From Streptomyces sp. C10-9-1 (GTDB taxonomy: Bacteria; Actinomycetota; Actinomycetes; Streptomycetales; Streptomycetaceae), in NCBI RefSeq assembly GCF_024497955.1, contig NZ_JANHKP010000008.1, forward strand, positions 1 through 64,000: a stretch of DNA of 64,000 bases, read 5' to 3'. Shown here one piece after another: positions 44,336-53,493 of this stretch. Under the pieces are notes generated by a model. It was given only the letters and a program-made list of their open reading frames with translations. It was not told the DNA's origin and made no database searches. The stretch's first letter is position 1. Every line of letters begins with the position of its first letter. Made by a program: the position numbers and the translations under genes.

Positions 44336-46911
44336 CGCAGGATCCTCCCGCCCTCCAGCACGACCACCGCGTCGGCGATCCGCTCCACCAGGTCGAGGTC
44401 GTGCTCGACCACCAGCACCGCGGTGCCGTCGGCGGCCAGGGCCGCGAGCAGCCTGGCCAGGGCCTCGGCCTCCACGGGGTCCAGGCCCGCGGCAGGCTCG
44501 TCCAGCAGCAGCGTGTGCGGGCCGGAGGCGAGGGCGCGGGCCAGCTCGACCCGGCGCAGCACGCCCGTCGGAAGCCCCGCCGCGGGAAGCGCGCGCACGG
44601 GGCCGGCGAGTCCGAGCAGCCGCAGGGCGGCCTCGGTGCCGGGGGCACCGCCCGGGCCGTGCTCCGCACCCACCCGGACGTTCTCCTCGACCGTCAGCGA
44701 GCCGAACACGGCGGGCTCCTGGAAGGTGCGTGCGACACCGAGCCGGAAACGGGTGTGCGCGGGGCTGCGTGTGAGGTCCGCCCCGTCGAGTTCGACGCGC
44801 CCCGCGTCGGGCCGCAGTGTGCCGCACAGGCAGTCGAACAGCGTGCTCTTCCCGGCGCCGTTCGCCCCGACGAGGGCGGTGACGCGGGCGGGGGGCACCC
44901 CCAGGTCCACCCCGAGCAGCACCGGGAGGCCGTCGTAGGACTTCCGCACCCCGTGGGCGGCCAGCCCGCCCGCGGCGGGGAGCGGACCGGCCGCGGGCGG
45001 CACGGCCCGCGCGGGCGTCTCGGAGCGCCGGGCCGTCCCGGAGCGCGCGGGGGAGCGTCCGGCCGCACCGCCCCCCGCGGCCCGCGCCCCCCGCCGCGCG
45101 GGCGCCGGGCGCGGGGCCCGGCCCGGGCCCGCCACGAGCCGCTCCCGCACGGCCGACCACGAGGGCAGCACGCCGGAGAAGGCGGCCAGCAGGCCCACCA
45201 CCACGGCCGCCGCCCCCGCGTCCAGGCCGACCAGGAGCACCGCCGCGATCAGCGGTGACAGCGGGTTGTCGGCGCCGAGCACGAACACGGCCGCGAACCA
45301 CAGCAGGCTGCGGACCGGGTCGAAGGCCGCCGGGTCGAAGGCCCCCGTCCCCAGGACGAGGAGCCCGCCCCCGAGGGCGGCCAGTGCCGCCCCCGCCGTG
45401 AACACCAGGAGTTTCAGGGGGCGGACGGCGAGCCCCGCCGCCTCCGCCCCCGCCTCGTGGTCGCGCAGGGCGGCCAGGGTGCGCCCCGCCCGGCCCCGGC
45501 GCAGCGCGGCGACGGCCGCCAGGGCGCAGGCCAGCACGGCGAGTTCGACCGCGTAGTAGGCGCGGTCGGCCGCCAGGCCGGCCGGCCGGGACACCGTCAG
45601 TCCCGCCGTCGCGTAGGGCTGGTCGAGCACGAACCGGCTGACCGCCACGCCCACGGCGAGGGTCGCCAGCGCCACCGCCAGGCCGTGGCGGCGGATCGCG
45701 GGCCAGCCGGTGAGCAGCCCCAGGGGGACGACCAGCAGCACCGCCGCCGCCGGCGCGAGGAGCCCGGGCAGGGCGGGCAGCCCGGGGAAGCGGCCCGCGG
45801 CCAGCAGGGCGGTGCCCAGGGCGCCGAGCCCCGCGAACGCCGCCTGGCACAGGGAGATCTGACCGCCCCGCCCGGTCACGACCACCAGGGACAGCAGGGC
45901 GACCGCGAGGGCGGGGACCTGGACGGCGCTGCTCAGGTCGTCTCCCGCCAGGCCCAGGGGCAGCAGGAGCAGCACGGCCGCCGCGGCGACGACCCCCCGG
46001 GGGATCCGCACCGGCGGGGCGGCCGCCCGGCCGACCCAGCCGCCCGCCCCGCCGGGCCCCGGCAGTACCAGCGCGGCGACCAGCAGGGCCACCACGAACA
46101 GGTTCGCCCCCAGCGCCTGCACCAGGGTCCCGGCCTCGCCCCCGGGGTGCAGGCGGGTCATCTGCGCCTGCGCCACACCGATGGCCAGGGCCGCGGCCAC
46201 GGCGACCGCGAGGCTGCGCATCCGCGCGATGACGGCGACCGCGAGCACCTCGACCACCAGCAGGGGCAGGCCGAAGGGGTCGAGCCGCAGGTAGGGGGCG
46301 AGCAGGACACCGGTGAGCCCGGCCGTGAACGAGCCGAAGGCCCAGCCCGCGGCCGCGACCCGGTCCGCGTCCACACCCCCCAGCCCGGCCAGCTCCCGGT
46401 CGTCCACGACCGCCCGCACCTGCCGTCCGAACCCGGTCCGGCGGACGGCGGCCGCGACCGCCGCGGCCAGCAGCACGGCGGCCGCCACCTGGGCCCAGGG
46501 CTCGTCCGGCACGAGCACGGGGGCGTCGGTCCGCGCACCGGTGCCCCACAGCACGGCCGCGGCGCCCACCAGCAGGACGAACACGCCGATGGAGGCGACA
46601 AGGGTCCGCGCGGGGTCGGGGGAGGGCGAGGACAACGGCCGGAAGACGGCCCGGTCGAGGAGGAGGCCGATGCCCGGCGCGACGACGAGCAGCGTGACGG
46701 CCGCCCCCGCGGCGAGCGGCCAGCCCCAGCCGACGGTGAACTGGCGCAGCACGAAGGCGCACACCATCGCCACGGCACCGTGGGCGAGGTTGAGCACCCC
46801 GGTGGTCCGGTAGGTGACGACCAGTCCGATCCCGGTGAGTGCGGCGGCACTGCCGACGGCGAGCCCGGCGAGGGTCAGGTCGTAGGTCAGCGAGGCCACG
46901 GCCGCGTCCAC
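44332..46911 (-). CDS. Fused branched-chain amino acid ABC transporter: LivH-LivM-LivG
   Basis: An 859-residue chain that joins three normally separate proteins. Residues 1-290 are a LivH-type permease (ALTGIGLVVTYRTTGVLNLAHG). Residues about 300-600 are a LivM-type permease (GQISLCQAAFAGLGALGTAL, FDPAAFDPVRSLLWFAAVFV). After an Arg/Ala/Pro linker, residues about 645-859 are a LivG-type ATPase with a normal Walker A (GANGAGKSTLFDCLCG), the signature-region LPTGVLRRVELARALA and Walker B LLLDEPAAGLDP. GTG start at 46911. It overlaps livF by 4 nt downstream and the small membrane gene by 25 nt upstream. Confidence 0.88.
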   Translation of the reverse strand: MDAAVASLTYDLTLAGLAVGSAAALTGIGLVVTYRTTGVLNLAHGAVAMVCAFVLRQFTVGWGWPLAAGAAVTLLVVAPGIGLLLDRAVFRPLSSPSPDPARTLVASIGVFVLLVGAAAVLWGTGARTDAPVLVPDEPWAQVAAAVLLAAAVAAAVRRTGFGRQVRAVVDDRELAGLGGVDADRVAAAGWAFGSFTAGLTGVLLAPYLRLDPFGLPLLVVEVLAVAVIARMRSLAVAVAAALAIGVAQAQMTRLHPGGEAGTLVQALGANLFVVALLVAALVLPGPGGAGGWVGRAAAPPVRIPRGVVAAAAVLLLLPLGLAGDDLSSAVQVPALAVALLSLVVVTGRGGQISLCQAAFAGLGALGTALLAAGRFPGLPALPGLLAPAAAVLLVVPLGLLTGWPAIRRHGLAVALATLAVGVAVSRFVLDQPYATAGLTVSRPAGLAADRAYYAVELAVLACALAAVAALRRGRAGRTLAALRDHEAGAEAAGLAVRPLKLLVFTAGAALAALGGGLLVLGTGAFDPAAFDPVRSLLWFAAVFVLGADNPLSPLIAAVLLVGLDAGAAAVVVGLLAAFSGVLPSWSAVRERLVAGPGRAPRPAPARRGARAAGGGAAGRSPARSGTARRSETPARAVPPAAGPLPAAGGLAAHGVRKSYDGLPVLLGVDLGVPPARVTALVGANGAGKSTLFDCLCGTLRPDAGRVELDGADLTRSPAHTRFRLGVARTFQEPAVFGSLTVEENVRVGAEHGPGGAPGTEAALRLLGLAGPVRALPAAGLPTGVLRRVELARALASGPHTLLLDEPAAGLDPVEAEALARLLAALAADGTAVLVVEHDLDLVERIADAVVVLEGGRILR

Positions 46912-47402
46912 GGTTCGCAGACCGGGCAGGGGACCGGTGCGCCGTCGCCGCCCGCCTGCGGGGGCTCCCCGCTCTCCCCTCCGCCCTCCGCCCCCGCCGC
47001 CTCCGCGGGCTCAACGGGCCTGCCCGCGACCAGCGGGCAGTCCGGCCGGTGGGCGAGCCGGCCACCCGGGACCCGGACCGGCGGTTCCTCGGAGACGGCG
47101 GCCGGCGGGCCGTGCGCCCCCGCCTCCCACGGCGCCTCCGGAGCGGGCCGCGCCGCCCGGTCCCGCGGTCCCCCGGCGTCCTGCCCGGCCGCCTCCTCAC
47201 GGGCCTCGCGCACCGACCCCACGGCCAGGACGGCACCCACCACGAGCAGCGCGGCCCCCGGCACCGTGGAGGAGGCGAGGTAGGGGAGCTGCCGCTCGGC
47301 GACACGCTCGCCCGAGACCCCGTACCAGCCGAGTACGCACAGCAGGACGCCGCAGGCCAGGGCCGCGAGAGCACCCCACCACAGCAGTCGGGACGTCGGC
47401 AT
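46887..47402 (-). CDS. Small two-helix membrane protein
   Basis: A 171-residue protein. Hydrophobic segments lie at about residues 7-30 (LLWWGALAALACGVLLCVLG) and 42-63 (LPYLASSTVPGAALLVVGAV). The remaining 110 residues are polar, Pro/Glu/Ala-rich and end with two CP-type motifs (CPLVAGRP, CPVCEP). A strong AAAGGAGG precedes ATG 47402. It is first in the operon with the LivHMG fusion, so it may assist transport; no homologue comes to mind. Confidence 0.7.
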   Translation of the reverse strand: MPTSRLLWWGALAALACGVLLCVLGWYGVSGERVAERQLPYLASSTVPGAALLVVGAVLAVGSVREAREEAAGQDAGGPRDRAARPAPEAPWEAGAHGPPAAVSEEPPVRVPGGRLAHRPDCPLVAGRPVEPAEAAGAEGGGESGEPPQAGGDGAPVPCPVCEPWTRPWPR

Positions 47403-47474
47403 CGCGATGCCTCCTTTCTTGCACTATGCCCCGAAGCGGCGGACGCTGGAAGCCGAGAACCGGTGGTGATCGCG

Positions 47475-47999
47475 ATGGCTCACACAAGGCACTCCCGCGG
47501 GGCGGTCTGGGCGGCTGCGGCGGTCCTCGTCCTCGGGCCGCTGGCCGTCGGCTGCTCCGACGACTCCGGCTCCGGCTCCGCCACCTCGCCGACCCCGGCC
47601 GCCACCTCCCCGGCCTCGCCCACCGAGGGCGCGGGACCGGCGGACCCGGCGGCGGCCGAGGACCAGATCGAGGAGAGCTGGGACGTGTTCTTCGACCCCT
47701 CCACGACGACCGAGCAGAAGGTGGCCGTCCTGGAGAACGGCGAGGAGCTGAGGCCCGCGCTGGCCGCGTTCTCCGGCGACCAGAACGCGGCGGCCGTCGG
47801 GGCGGAGGTCACCGGCGTGGAGTTCACCTCGCCGACCGAGGCCGAGGTCACCTACGACCTCCTGGTGGACGGCGTCGTGGTGCTGCCCGACACCCGGGGC
47901 ACCGCGGTCGAGGAGGACGGGGTCTGGAAGGTCTCCCAGAACGCCCTGTGCGGGCTGGTCTCCCTGAGCGCCGAGGCCCCGTCCGTGCCGGGCTGCTGA
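47475..47999 (+). CDS. Secreted lipoprotein, function unknown
   Basis: A 174-residue lipoprotein: positive N-tail, hydrophobic stretch and lipobox LAVGC (Cys near residue 26), then a Ser/Thr/Pro/Ala linker and a folded domain (residues 60-174) that resembles small NTF2-like or low-molecular-weight antigen MTB12-type domains (WDVFFDPSTTTEQKVAVLEN, GVWKVSQNALCGLVSL). It is divergent from the membrane-protein/Liv operon and 31 nt upstream of the binding-protein gene. ATG 47475 or GTG 47466 may be used. Confidence 0.75.
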   Translation: MAHTRHSRGAVWAAAAVLVLGPLAVGCSDDSGSGSATSPTPAATSPASPTEGAGPADPAAAEDQIEESWDVFFDPSTTTEQKVAVLENGEELRPALAAFSGDQNAAAVGAEVTGVEFTSPTEAEVTYDLLVDGVVVLPDTRGTAVEEDGVWKVSQNALCGLVSLSAEAPSVPGC

Positions 48000-48030
48000 G
48001 CGGGCCGGGCGACCGCCGAAGGACCGGGTC

Positions 48031-49434
48031 GTGGCCCGCGGCGCACGGCGTGCCCGCGCGTGCTGCGCCCGCGCGGCGGGCGGGGGCGGCACGGGCACGG
48101 CGCCGGTGTGGGCGTCCGCCCGCCGGGCGGTCCGGCACCGCCGGGCGCGCACCGCGGGCGCGCTGCTCGGCGCGGCCCTCCTCGCGGCCTCCGCGGCGTG
48201 CGGCAGCCGCCTGCCCGAGGCGGACTTCCCCCGCCCCACCGCGTCCGGCACCCCGGCCCGGGGGGAACCGATCCGCGTCGGCGTCATCGCCAGCTCCACC
48301 AGCCCGGTCGGAGGCGGCGCCTTCGACGCGCCCGGTGAGGGCGCCCGGGCCTACTTCGCGGCCCTGAACGCCCGGGGCGGCATCCACGGCCGCCCCGTGG
48401 AGGTGGTCGGCTGCGACGACGGGGGCAGCGGCCCCGGCAACACCGCGTGCGTGCACCGGCTCGTGGACGAGCACGGGGTGGTCGCCCTCGTCGCCACCAC
48501 CGCCTTCGACTACGCGGGGGCCGCCAGGGTGGCCCGGGCGGGGGTGCCGGACATCGGAGGGCAGCCCCTCGGGCCCGCGTACGACACCTATCCGCACCTC
48601 TACGGCATCTACGGCAGCGCGGCCCCCCGCACCGGCCGGTCCCCGGGCTGGGACGGCACGCTCTACGGCGGCACGGAGGTCTACCGGTGGTTCCGCGAGG
48701 AGCAGGGCGCCCGTACCGCGGCCGTGGTGTCCTACAACCAGGCCGCCTCCGCCGCGTACGCCCGGCTGATGGCGCGGGGGCTGGAGGAGGAGGGCTACAC
48801 CGTCGTCCGCGAGCAGGTGGACTTCGCCCTGCCCAACTTCCGCGCGGCCGCCGCCGACATCGCCCGCAGCGGTGCCGACCTCGTCTTCGACGCCCTGGAC
48901 ACGCACGGCAACGTCCGCCTGTGCCAGGCGCTGGACGGCGCGGGGGCGGATTTCACCGCCAAGGTCACCAACGTGCAGAACTGGAACGACGCGGTGGCCG
49001 ACGACTACGCGGACGCGCCCCGCTGCCGCAACGCGCTGTGGGCCACCGGGTCCAGCCGCAACCACGACGAGGCCGCGCACCCGGCCGTGGCGGAGTTCCG
49101 CGAGGGGATGCGCCGCCACGGCGCCTCGGCCGGCCCGCTGTCCCAGTGGCAGCTGGAGGGCTGGGCCGCCGCCCGGTGGTTCGCCGACGCGGCCGCCTCC
49201 TGCGGCCGCGACCCGACGCGGGCCTGCGTGGACCGCGCCGTGCGGGAGTCCGCCCCCTACACCGCCGGGGGGCTGCTGCTCCCGGTCTCTTTCGAGCGAC
49301 TCGCCGAACCGCCGGCGACGCGGCGCACCTGCCTGTCCGTGGTCCGCTGGCAGGACGGACGCGGCTGGGTGGACCAGGGCCGGGACATGACCCGCGACTG
49401 CTTCACCGTGCCCCAGCTTCCGTACCGGCCCTGA
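48031..49434 (+). CDS. LivJ-like ABC substrate-binding lipoprotein
   Basis: A 467-residue extracytoplasmic binding protein (periplasmic-binding fold type I). The GTG start has AAGGA 8 nt upstream. The first 40 residues are Arg/Ala-rich, followed by a lipoprotein signal with lipobox SAACG. The domain opens with EPIRVGVIASSTSPVGGG and has VALVATTAFDYAGAARVAR and AAVVSYNQAASAAYARLMA. It probably binds the solute moved by the divergent LivHMG/LivF system; being divergent rather than in the operon is less common. The substrate need not be an amino acid. Confidence 0.86.
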   Translation: MARGARRARACCARAAGGGGTGTAPVWASARRAVRHRRARTAGALLGAALLAASAACGSRLPEADFPRPTASGTPARGEPIRVGVIASSTSPVGGGAFDAPGEGARAYFAALNARGGIHGRPVEVVGCDDGGSGPGNTACVHRLVDEHGVVALVATTAFDYAGAARVARAGVPDIGGQPLGPAYDTYPHLYGIYGSAAPRTGRSPGWDGTLYGGTEVYRWFREEQGARTAAVVSYNQAASAAYARLMARGLEEEGYTVVREQVDFALPNFRAAAADIARSGADLVFDALDTHGNVRLCQALDGAGADFTAKVTNVQNWNDAVADDYADAPRCRNALWATGSSRNHDEAAHPAVAEFREGMRRHGASAGPLSQWQLEGWAAARWFADAAASCGRDPTRACVDRAVRESAPYTAGGLLLPVSFERLAEPPATRRTCLSVVRWQDGRGWVDQGRDMTRDCFTVPQLPYRP

Positions 49435-49514
49435 CCGGCGAGTACGCTCCTCACGGACGGGCTCCCCGCCGGGGGAGCGGCCACGGGCACAGGGAACGGA
49501 GGCAGCGGCGCCGT

Positions 49515-50795
49515 ATGCGCATGTCGTTTCTGCTGCACAACGCGTACGGCATCGGCGGGACGATCCGCACGACCTTCAATCTCGCCCAGGCCCTCGCCGA
49601 GCGCCACGAGGTCGAGATCGTCTCGGTCTTCCGCCACCGCGACGAGCCGACGATGGGGGCGCCGTCCGGGGTCGCGCTGCGGCACCTGGTCGACCTGCGG
49701 AAGAAGAGCCCCGGCTACGACGGCGACGACCCGCTGGCCCGCAGGCCCGCCCGGGTCTTCCCGCGCGGCGACGGGCGCCACCGGCAGTACAGCAGGCTGA
49801 CCGACGCGCGGATCGCCGCGCACCTGGCGGGGCTGCGGGCCGACGTGGTGATCGGCACCCGGCCCGGGCTCAACGTCCACATCGCCCGGCAGGCTCCCCG
49901 GGGCGTCGTCCGCATCGGCCAGGAGCACCTGACGCTCGACAGCCACGGCTACCGCCTCCGGCGCGAGATCGGGCACCGCTACACCATGCTCGACGCCGTC
50001 ACCACCGTCACCGAGGCCGACGCCCGGGCCTACCGGGAGCGCCTGCGGCTGCCCGGCGTCCGGATCGAGGCGCTGCCGAACAGCGTTCCCGAGCCCGCCG
50101 CGGGACCGGCCGATCCCGCGGCCCGCTGCGTGGTCGCCGCCGGGCGGCTGACCCGGGTCAAGCGCTACGACGTGCTCGTCGAGGCATTCGCGAAGGTGGT
50201 CGCGGTCCGCCCGGACTGGCGACTGCGCATCTACGGCAGCGGGGACGCCACCGGGAACGAGAAGGACGCCCTGCGCGAGCTGATCGACCGCCGCGGGCTC
50301 GCGGAGCACGTGTTCCTCATGGGCACCGCGCAGCCGATGGACCGGGAGTGGGCCAAGGGCTCGCTCGCCGCCGTCACCTCGGAGCGCGAGTCCTTCGGGA
50401 TGAGCATCGTCGAGGCGATGCGCTGCGGCCTGCCGGTGGTCGCCACCGACTGCCCGCTCGGCCCGCGCGAGATCATCGAGGACGGTGTGGACGGGCGGCT
50501 GGTGCCCGTCGGGGACGGCGACGCCTTCGCGGGGGCCCTGCTGGAGCTGATCGAGGACGAGGGGCTGCGGCGCCGGGCGGGGCGGGCGGCCCTCGCGGCC
50601 TCGGCGCGCTTCGATCCGGCGAGGATCGCCCGGAGCCACGAGGAGCTGTGCGCCGAACTCGTCGCCGCCGGGGCGCACGGGCGCTCCGGCGGCGACGTGC
50701 GCGAGGCCGTCCACCGGGGGCGAAGCGCGCTCTACGACGCCGGGTACGCCCTGCGCTACGCGGTGGCGGACCGCCTGCGGGGCGCCCGGCGCTGA
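49515..50795 (+). CDS. Glycosyltransferase family 4
   Basis: A 426-residue GT-B enzyme. The N-domain has FLLHNAYGIGGTIRTTFNLA; the C-domain has VVAAGRLTRVKRYDVLVEAF, LRIYGSGDATGNEKDALREL and the E-x7-E motif in SERESFGMSIVEAMRCGLPV followed by CPLGPREIIEDG. This is the family used for teichoic-acid-like and capsular polysaccharides; the acceptor is unknown. ATG 49515 with GGAGG further upstream; M3 (49521) is an alternative. Confidence 0.88.
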   Translation: MRMSFLLHNAYGIGGTIRTTFNLAQALAERHEVEIVSVFRHRDEPTMGAPSGVALRHLVDLRKKSPGYDGDDPLARRPARVFPRGDGRHRQYSRLTDARIAAHLAGLRADVVIGTRPGLNVHIARQAPRGVVRIGQEHLTLDSHGYRLRREIGHRYTMLDAVTTVTEADARAYRERLRLPGVRIEALPNSVPEPAAGPADPAARCVVAAGRLTRVKRYDVLVEAFAKVVAVRPDWRLRIYGSGDATGNEKDALRELIDRRGLAEHVFLMGTAQPMDREWAKGSLAAVTSERESFGMSIVEAMRCGLPVVATDCPLGPREIIEDGVDGRLVPVGDGDAFAGALLELIEDEGLRRRAGRAALAASARFDPARIARSHEELCAELVAAGAHGRSGGDVREAVHRGRSALYDAGYALRYAVADRLRGARR

Positions 50796-50819
50796 GCGCC
50801 CCGGCGCCGTGGGCCCGGG

Positions 50820-51345
50820 CCCGTGCTCCGCGGCCACCGGGGCCCGGCCGTCGACCCGGCGGTGCTGACGGAGCTCGCCCACGCCTGCCGCGACGTGGAG
50901 GTGCTGCGCTGCGAGTACCGGGACCACCGCGGAGTGCCGACCCGGCGCACGCCGGAGCCCCACCGCCCGGTGTGCACGGAGCGGCGCTGGTACCTGGTGG
51001 CCTGGGACACCGACCGCCGGAGCCGGCGCACCCTGCGCGTGGACCGGCTCGTCCCCGGGCCGCCGCACGGGCCCCGCTTCGCACCCCGCACCCCGCCCTC
51101 CGAGGACCTCGCCGCCCCTGTCTCCCAGGGGATCGCCGTCCGGGCCTACCCGGCGCGCGGTGGTCCGGCCGCACCGCTCGGCGGAGGAGGCGGCGGGCTT
51201 CGCCGGACCGTCCGACGGTGTGCTGGAGGCGGTCGACGACCGCACCTGCCTGCTGCGGACCGGTGCGGACGGCCTGGACGCGCTGGTGGTCCCCGTGCTG
51301 CTGCTGGGCGTCGACTTCGAGGTGGTGGAGCCGGCCGGCCGACGG
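50820..51345 (+). pseudogene. Truncated, frameshifted WYL-domain transcriptional regulator
   Basis: Two overlapping frames rebuild a WYL domain: LRGHRGPAVDPAVLTELAHA, EVLRCEYRDHRG, RRWYLVAWDTDRRSRRTLRVDR-type sequence in the first, then VVRPHRSAEEAAGFAGPSDG and LLRTGADGLDALVVPVLLLG, FEVVEPAG in the second. The switch is near 51157 within a GC-repeat run, a single-base indel. The N-terminal winged helix is missing. YafY-type regulators of this class sense ssDNA or other ligands; this copy is not functional. Confidence 0.78.
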
Positions 51346-51756
51346 GGCATCTGCGGGACCGGCTCTGCCGGGCGCTCGCCGCGGGCCAGGGGGGCGACGG
51401 GTGCACGGGAGGGCGCGCGGAGGCGGGGCGAGTGGACGGAACCGATGGCGGAGTTGTGGGGGAACGGTGAAAGCGGCGGCGCTGCCTCCATTCTCCCCGC
51501 CGGGGTGACCGGTTTCATCGAATGGCGCTTCCCGCCGCCTGCGCGCATTGCGTTTTCCGGGTCCCGTGAATTACCGGACCGCTATCCGCGCGGCCGCCCG
51601 GTATTGCCCGTTCGGGTGAAGCAGTTCGAGTGACGCAGGTCTCGGCCGCTGTCGGGATCCTGTGACAGAAGCGTGACCGCGAAGGTATCCGGGCGCGATG
51701 CGGAAGATCACATTCCGAGCTTCCGCGACCGCCCGCAGGCCCCTACCGTGGGAGTC
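51346..51756. other. Intergenic region before the I78 gene
   Basis: About 410 bp, less GC-rich than its surroundings from 51480 on (for example cgcattgcgttttccgg). Frames through it lack similarity to anything I recognise. It probably holds the promoter of the downstream small gene; I see no clear boxes. Confidence 0.4.
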
Positions 51757-51972
51757 ATGGCACCGATACCGACCCACCGGGAACAGCCCGACGACGCCCC
51801 CGACTCCTACGTCGGCCTCGGCGCCGGGGAGGCCGGGCGGCTCGCCCGCCGGCGCGGCTGGACGACGGTCCGCGAGCTGCCTCCCGGCGCGATCATCACC
51901 ATGGAGTACCTGGAGGGCCGCCTCAACTTCGAGGTGCGCGACGGCACCGTGATCCGCTGCTGGAAGGGCTGA
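51757..51972 (+). CDS. I78 family peptidase inhibitor
   Basis: A 71-residue protein with the I78 inhibitor signature: YVGLGAGEAGRLARRRGWTT, then REL, PPGAIITMEYLEGRLNFEVR and DGTVIRCWKG at the C-terminus. The fold is that of the potato inhibitor I type. There is no signal peptide, so it is probably intracellular; a target could be a subtilisin- or chymotrypsin-like protease. The ATG 51757 has ggag close upstream. A strong terminator follows at 52002. Confidence 0.88.
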   Translation: MAPIPTHREQPDDAPDSYVGLGAGEAGRLARRRGWTTVRELPPGAIITMEYLEGRLNFEVRDGTVIRCWKG

Positions 51973-52001
51973 GTGCGGCGGGCGGCCGCGGAACAGGGCG
52001 G

Positions 52002-52047
52002 GCGCGCCGAGGGCCCCGGAGCCGCGGCTCCGGGGCCCTCGGCGCGC
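52002..52047. terminator. Strong bidirectional terminator
   Basis: Twenty-one-base perfect arms (52002-52022 and 52027-52047) with a 4-nt loop lie between two convergent genes (I78 inhibitor and PAP2 phosphatase). Confidence 0.85.
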
Positions 52048-52071
52048 TCCTCGCCCGCCTCTGCCGGGCGC

Positions 52072-53061
52072 TCAGGCTCCCGGCAGCGGCCGCGAGTGCG
52101 GCGGGCGCCTGCTGCCGGTGGGCGACACCGGCGAACGCTCCGGGCGGCCCGTGTGCGGGCGCACGGGGGTGTGCGTCGCGGTGCGGGAGGCGCTGCCCGG
52201 CCGGGCTCCGGCGTGCCGGGGCGCGTGTTCGTGCGCCGCGGTGCCGCTTTCCAGCTGCGAGACCAGCTCGCGCTGCGGGACCGGGCCCGGCTGCGGAGCG
52301 CCCGCCGCGACCGGCCGCGGCGGCTCCGGGGCGCGGGCGCGCCAGCGGTCCCGGAGCCCGAGGAGCCAGACCTCGGTGCGGGCGATCACCGGCTCGCACC
52401 AGGGCAGCCCCAGAAGGATCAGCAGCCCCGCAGCCCAGCCCAGCAGCACGTCGCTGAGCCAGTGTGTGCCGATGTAGACGGTCGTCAGGCCCACGCCCAG
52501 GGAGACCACCGCGGACAGGGCCGAGAGATATCTGCGGGCCCGCGGGGTGGTCGCCAGATAGGCCAGGATTCCCCAGGTCACGACCGCGTTGGCGGTGTGG
52601 CCGGAGGGAAATATATCGCCGCCGGCGAAGAGCTCGGCCGAGCCGATCTCCGTCGCGTAGTGGGGTCCCAGCCGGCCCAGTCCGATCTTGACCGCGCCCA
52701 CGGTGACGTTGAGTAGCAGCAGTGCCGCGCCGAGGGCCAGCAGGGGCCGGAGCGTGTGCTGCCGCCAGGAGCGCCAGCCCAGCCATGCCGCGACCATCAC
52801 GGCCGTGGGGCCGCGCTGACCGAGGACCACGAAGTAGTCGAGGAACGCGTGCGGCTGCGGCCACTGCTCGAACGGCCGGAAGAGCATGACCTTCCAGTCG
52901 AGGGCCACGAGCCAGGTCGACGCCAGCACGGCGACGACGATGGCCGCGTAGAACGCGGAGGTCCCGCCGAAGAGGGCGAGACGCGTGCGGCTCATCCGCG
53001 GGATCTCTATCTTCGGCGGTTCCGGCTCCCGGTCCAGCCGGGCAAAGATGTCGGTACGCAC
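52072..53061 (-). CDS. PAP2 family membrane phosphatase
   Basis: A 329-residue membrane protein with about six helices (LALFGGTSAFYAAIVVAVLA and later). The PAP2 signatures are KIGLGRLGPHY, the FPSGHTANAVVTWG motif and TTVYIGTHWLSDVLLG (catalytic His). It removes phosphate from lipid phosphates such as phosphatidate or undecaprenyl diphosphate; which one cannot be told. GTG 53061 gives MRTDIFARLDRE as the N-terminus. The last 90 residues are Pro/Arg/His-rich and disordered. Confidence 0.9.
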   Translation of the reverse strand: MRTDIFARLDREPEPPKIEIPRMSRTRLALFGGTSAFYAAIVVAVLASTWLVALDWKVMLFRPFEQWPQPHAFLDYFVVLGQRGPTAVMVAAWLGWRSWRQHTLRPLLALGAALLLLNVTVGAVKIGLGRLGPHYATEIGSAELFAGGDIFPSGHTANAVVTWGILAYLATTPRARRYLSALSAVVSLGVGLTTVYIGTHWLSDVLLGWAAGLLILLGLPWCEPVIARTEVWLLGLRDRWRARAPEPPRPVAAGAPQPGPVPQRELVSQLESGTAAHEHAPRHAGARPGSASRTATHTPVRPHTGRPERSPVSPTGSRRPPHSRPLPGA

Positions 53062-53493
53062 CCAATCGACGTTACAGCGAGTGAGCGGGTGGTCCGGTCG
53101 ATCCACTCCATTCGTGATGCCTACGTGATGTGGAGTTCGTCTCTGATCCACTCGAATTCGAGCCGTTCCGAAAATAGGCCGAAGTGCTGCCGGGGGGAAT
53201 TCGTCCGGGTTTCCCGGGAGGTTCATTCCGGGGCACCCGGGCGGGGTTCACCGGTATTACGGACGCCGTTCGCGCCGCGTTCACGGCCCCCATGATCCGC
53301 CGCCCCCGGGGCAGGCGAGTGGCGTACGCCACACGGGGGCGGCGCGGCGGTGAGAGATCGACCACGCGCACTGCGCGGGAACTCGCGTACGCTGGCGCTC
53401 ACTCGCCCGTCGATGCCGGGCCGCCCGCGGGACCCGAACGGCACCGTCCCCGGCCGGTCCGCCGAGCGCGAGGAATCTACGGGAGGTTCGTAC
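53062..53493. promoter_or_regulatory. Divergent intergenic region with a palindromic candidate operator
   Basis: This 432-bp region separates the PAP2 gene and the MFS exporter gene. A perfect 14-base palindrome, GTGGCGTACGCCAC (53319-53332), lies 160 nt before the MFS start, and a related core (cgcgtacgctggc) recurs near 53384. It could be the binding site of a TetR-like regulator. No regulator gene is adjacent. Confidence 0.5.

Noticed and set aside
43670..47374. 1234-codon minus-strand frame in the transporter region
   Set aside because: Only the 3' part (43670-44335) is LivF; the rest is another frame of the LivHMG gene and reads as Arg/Pro-rich nonsense.
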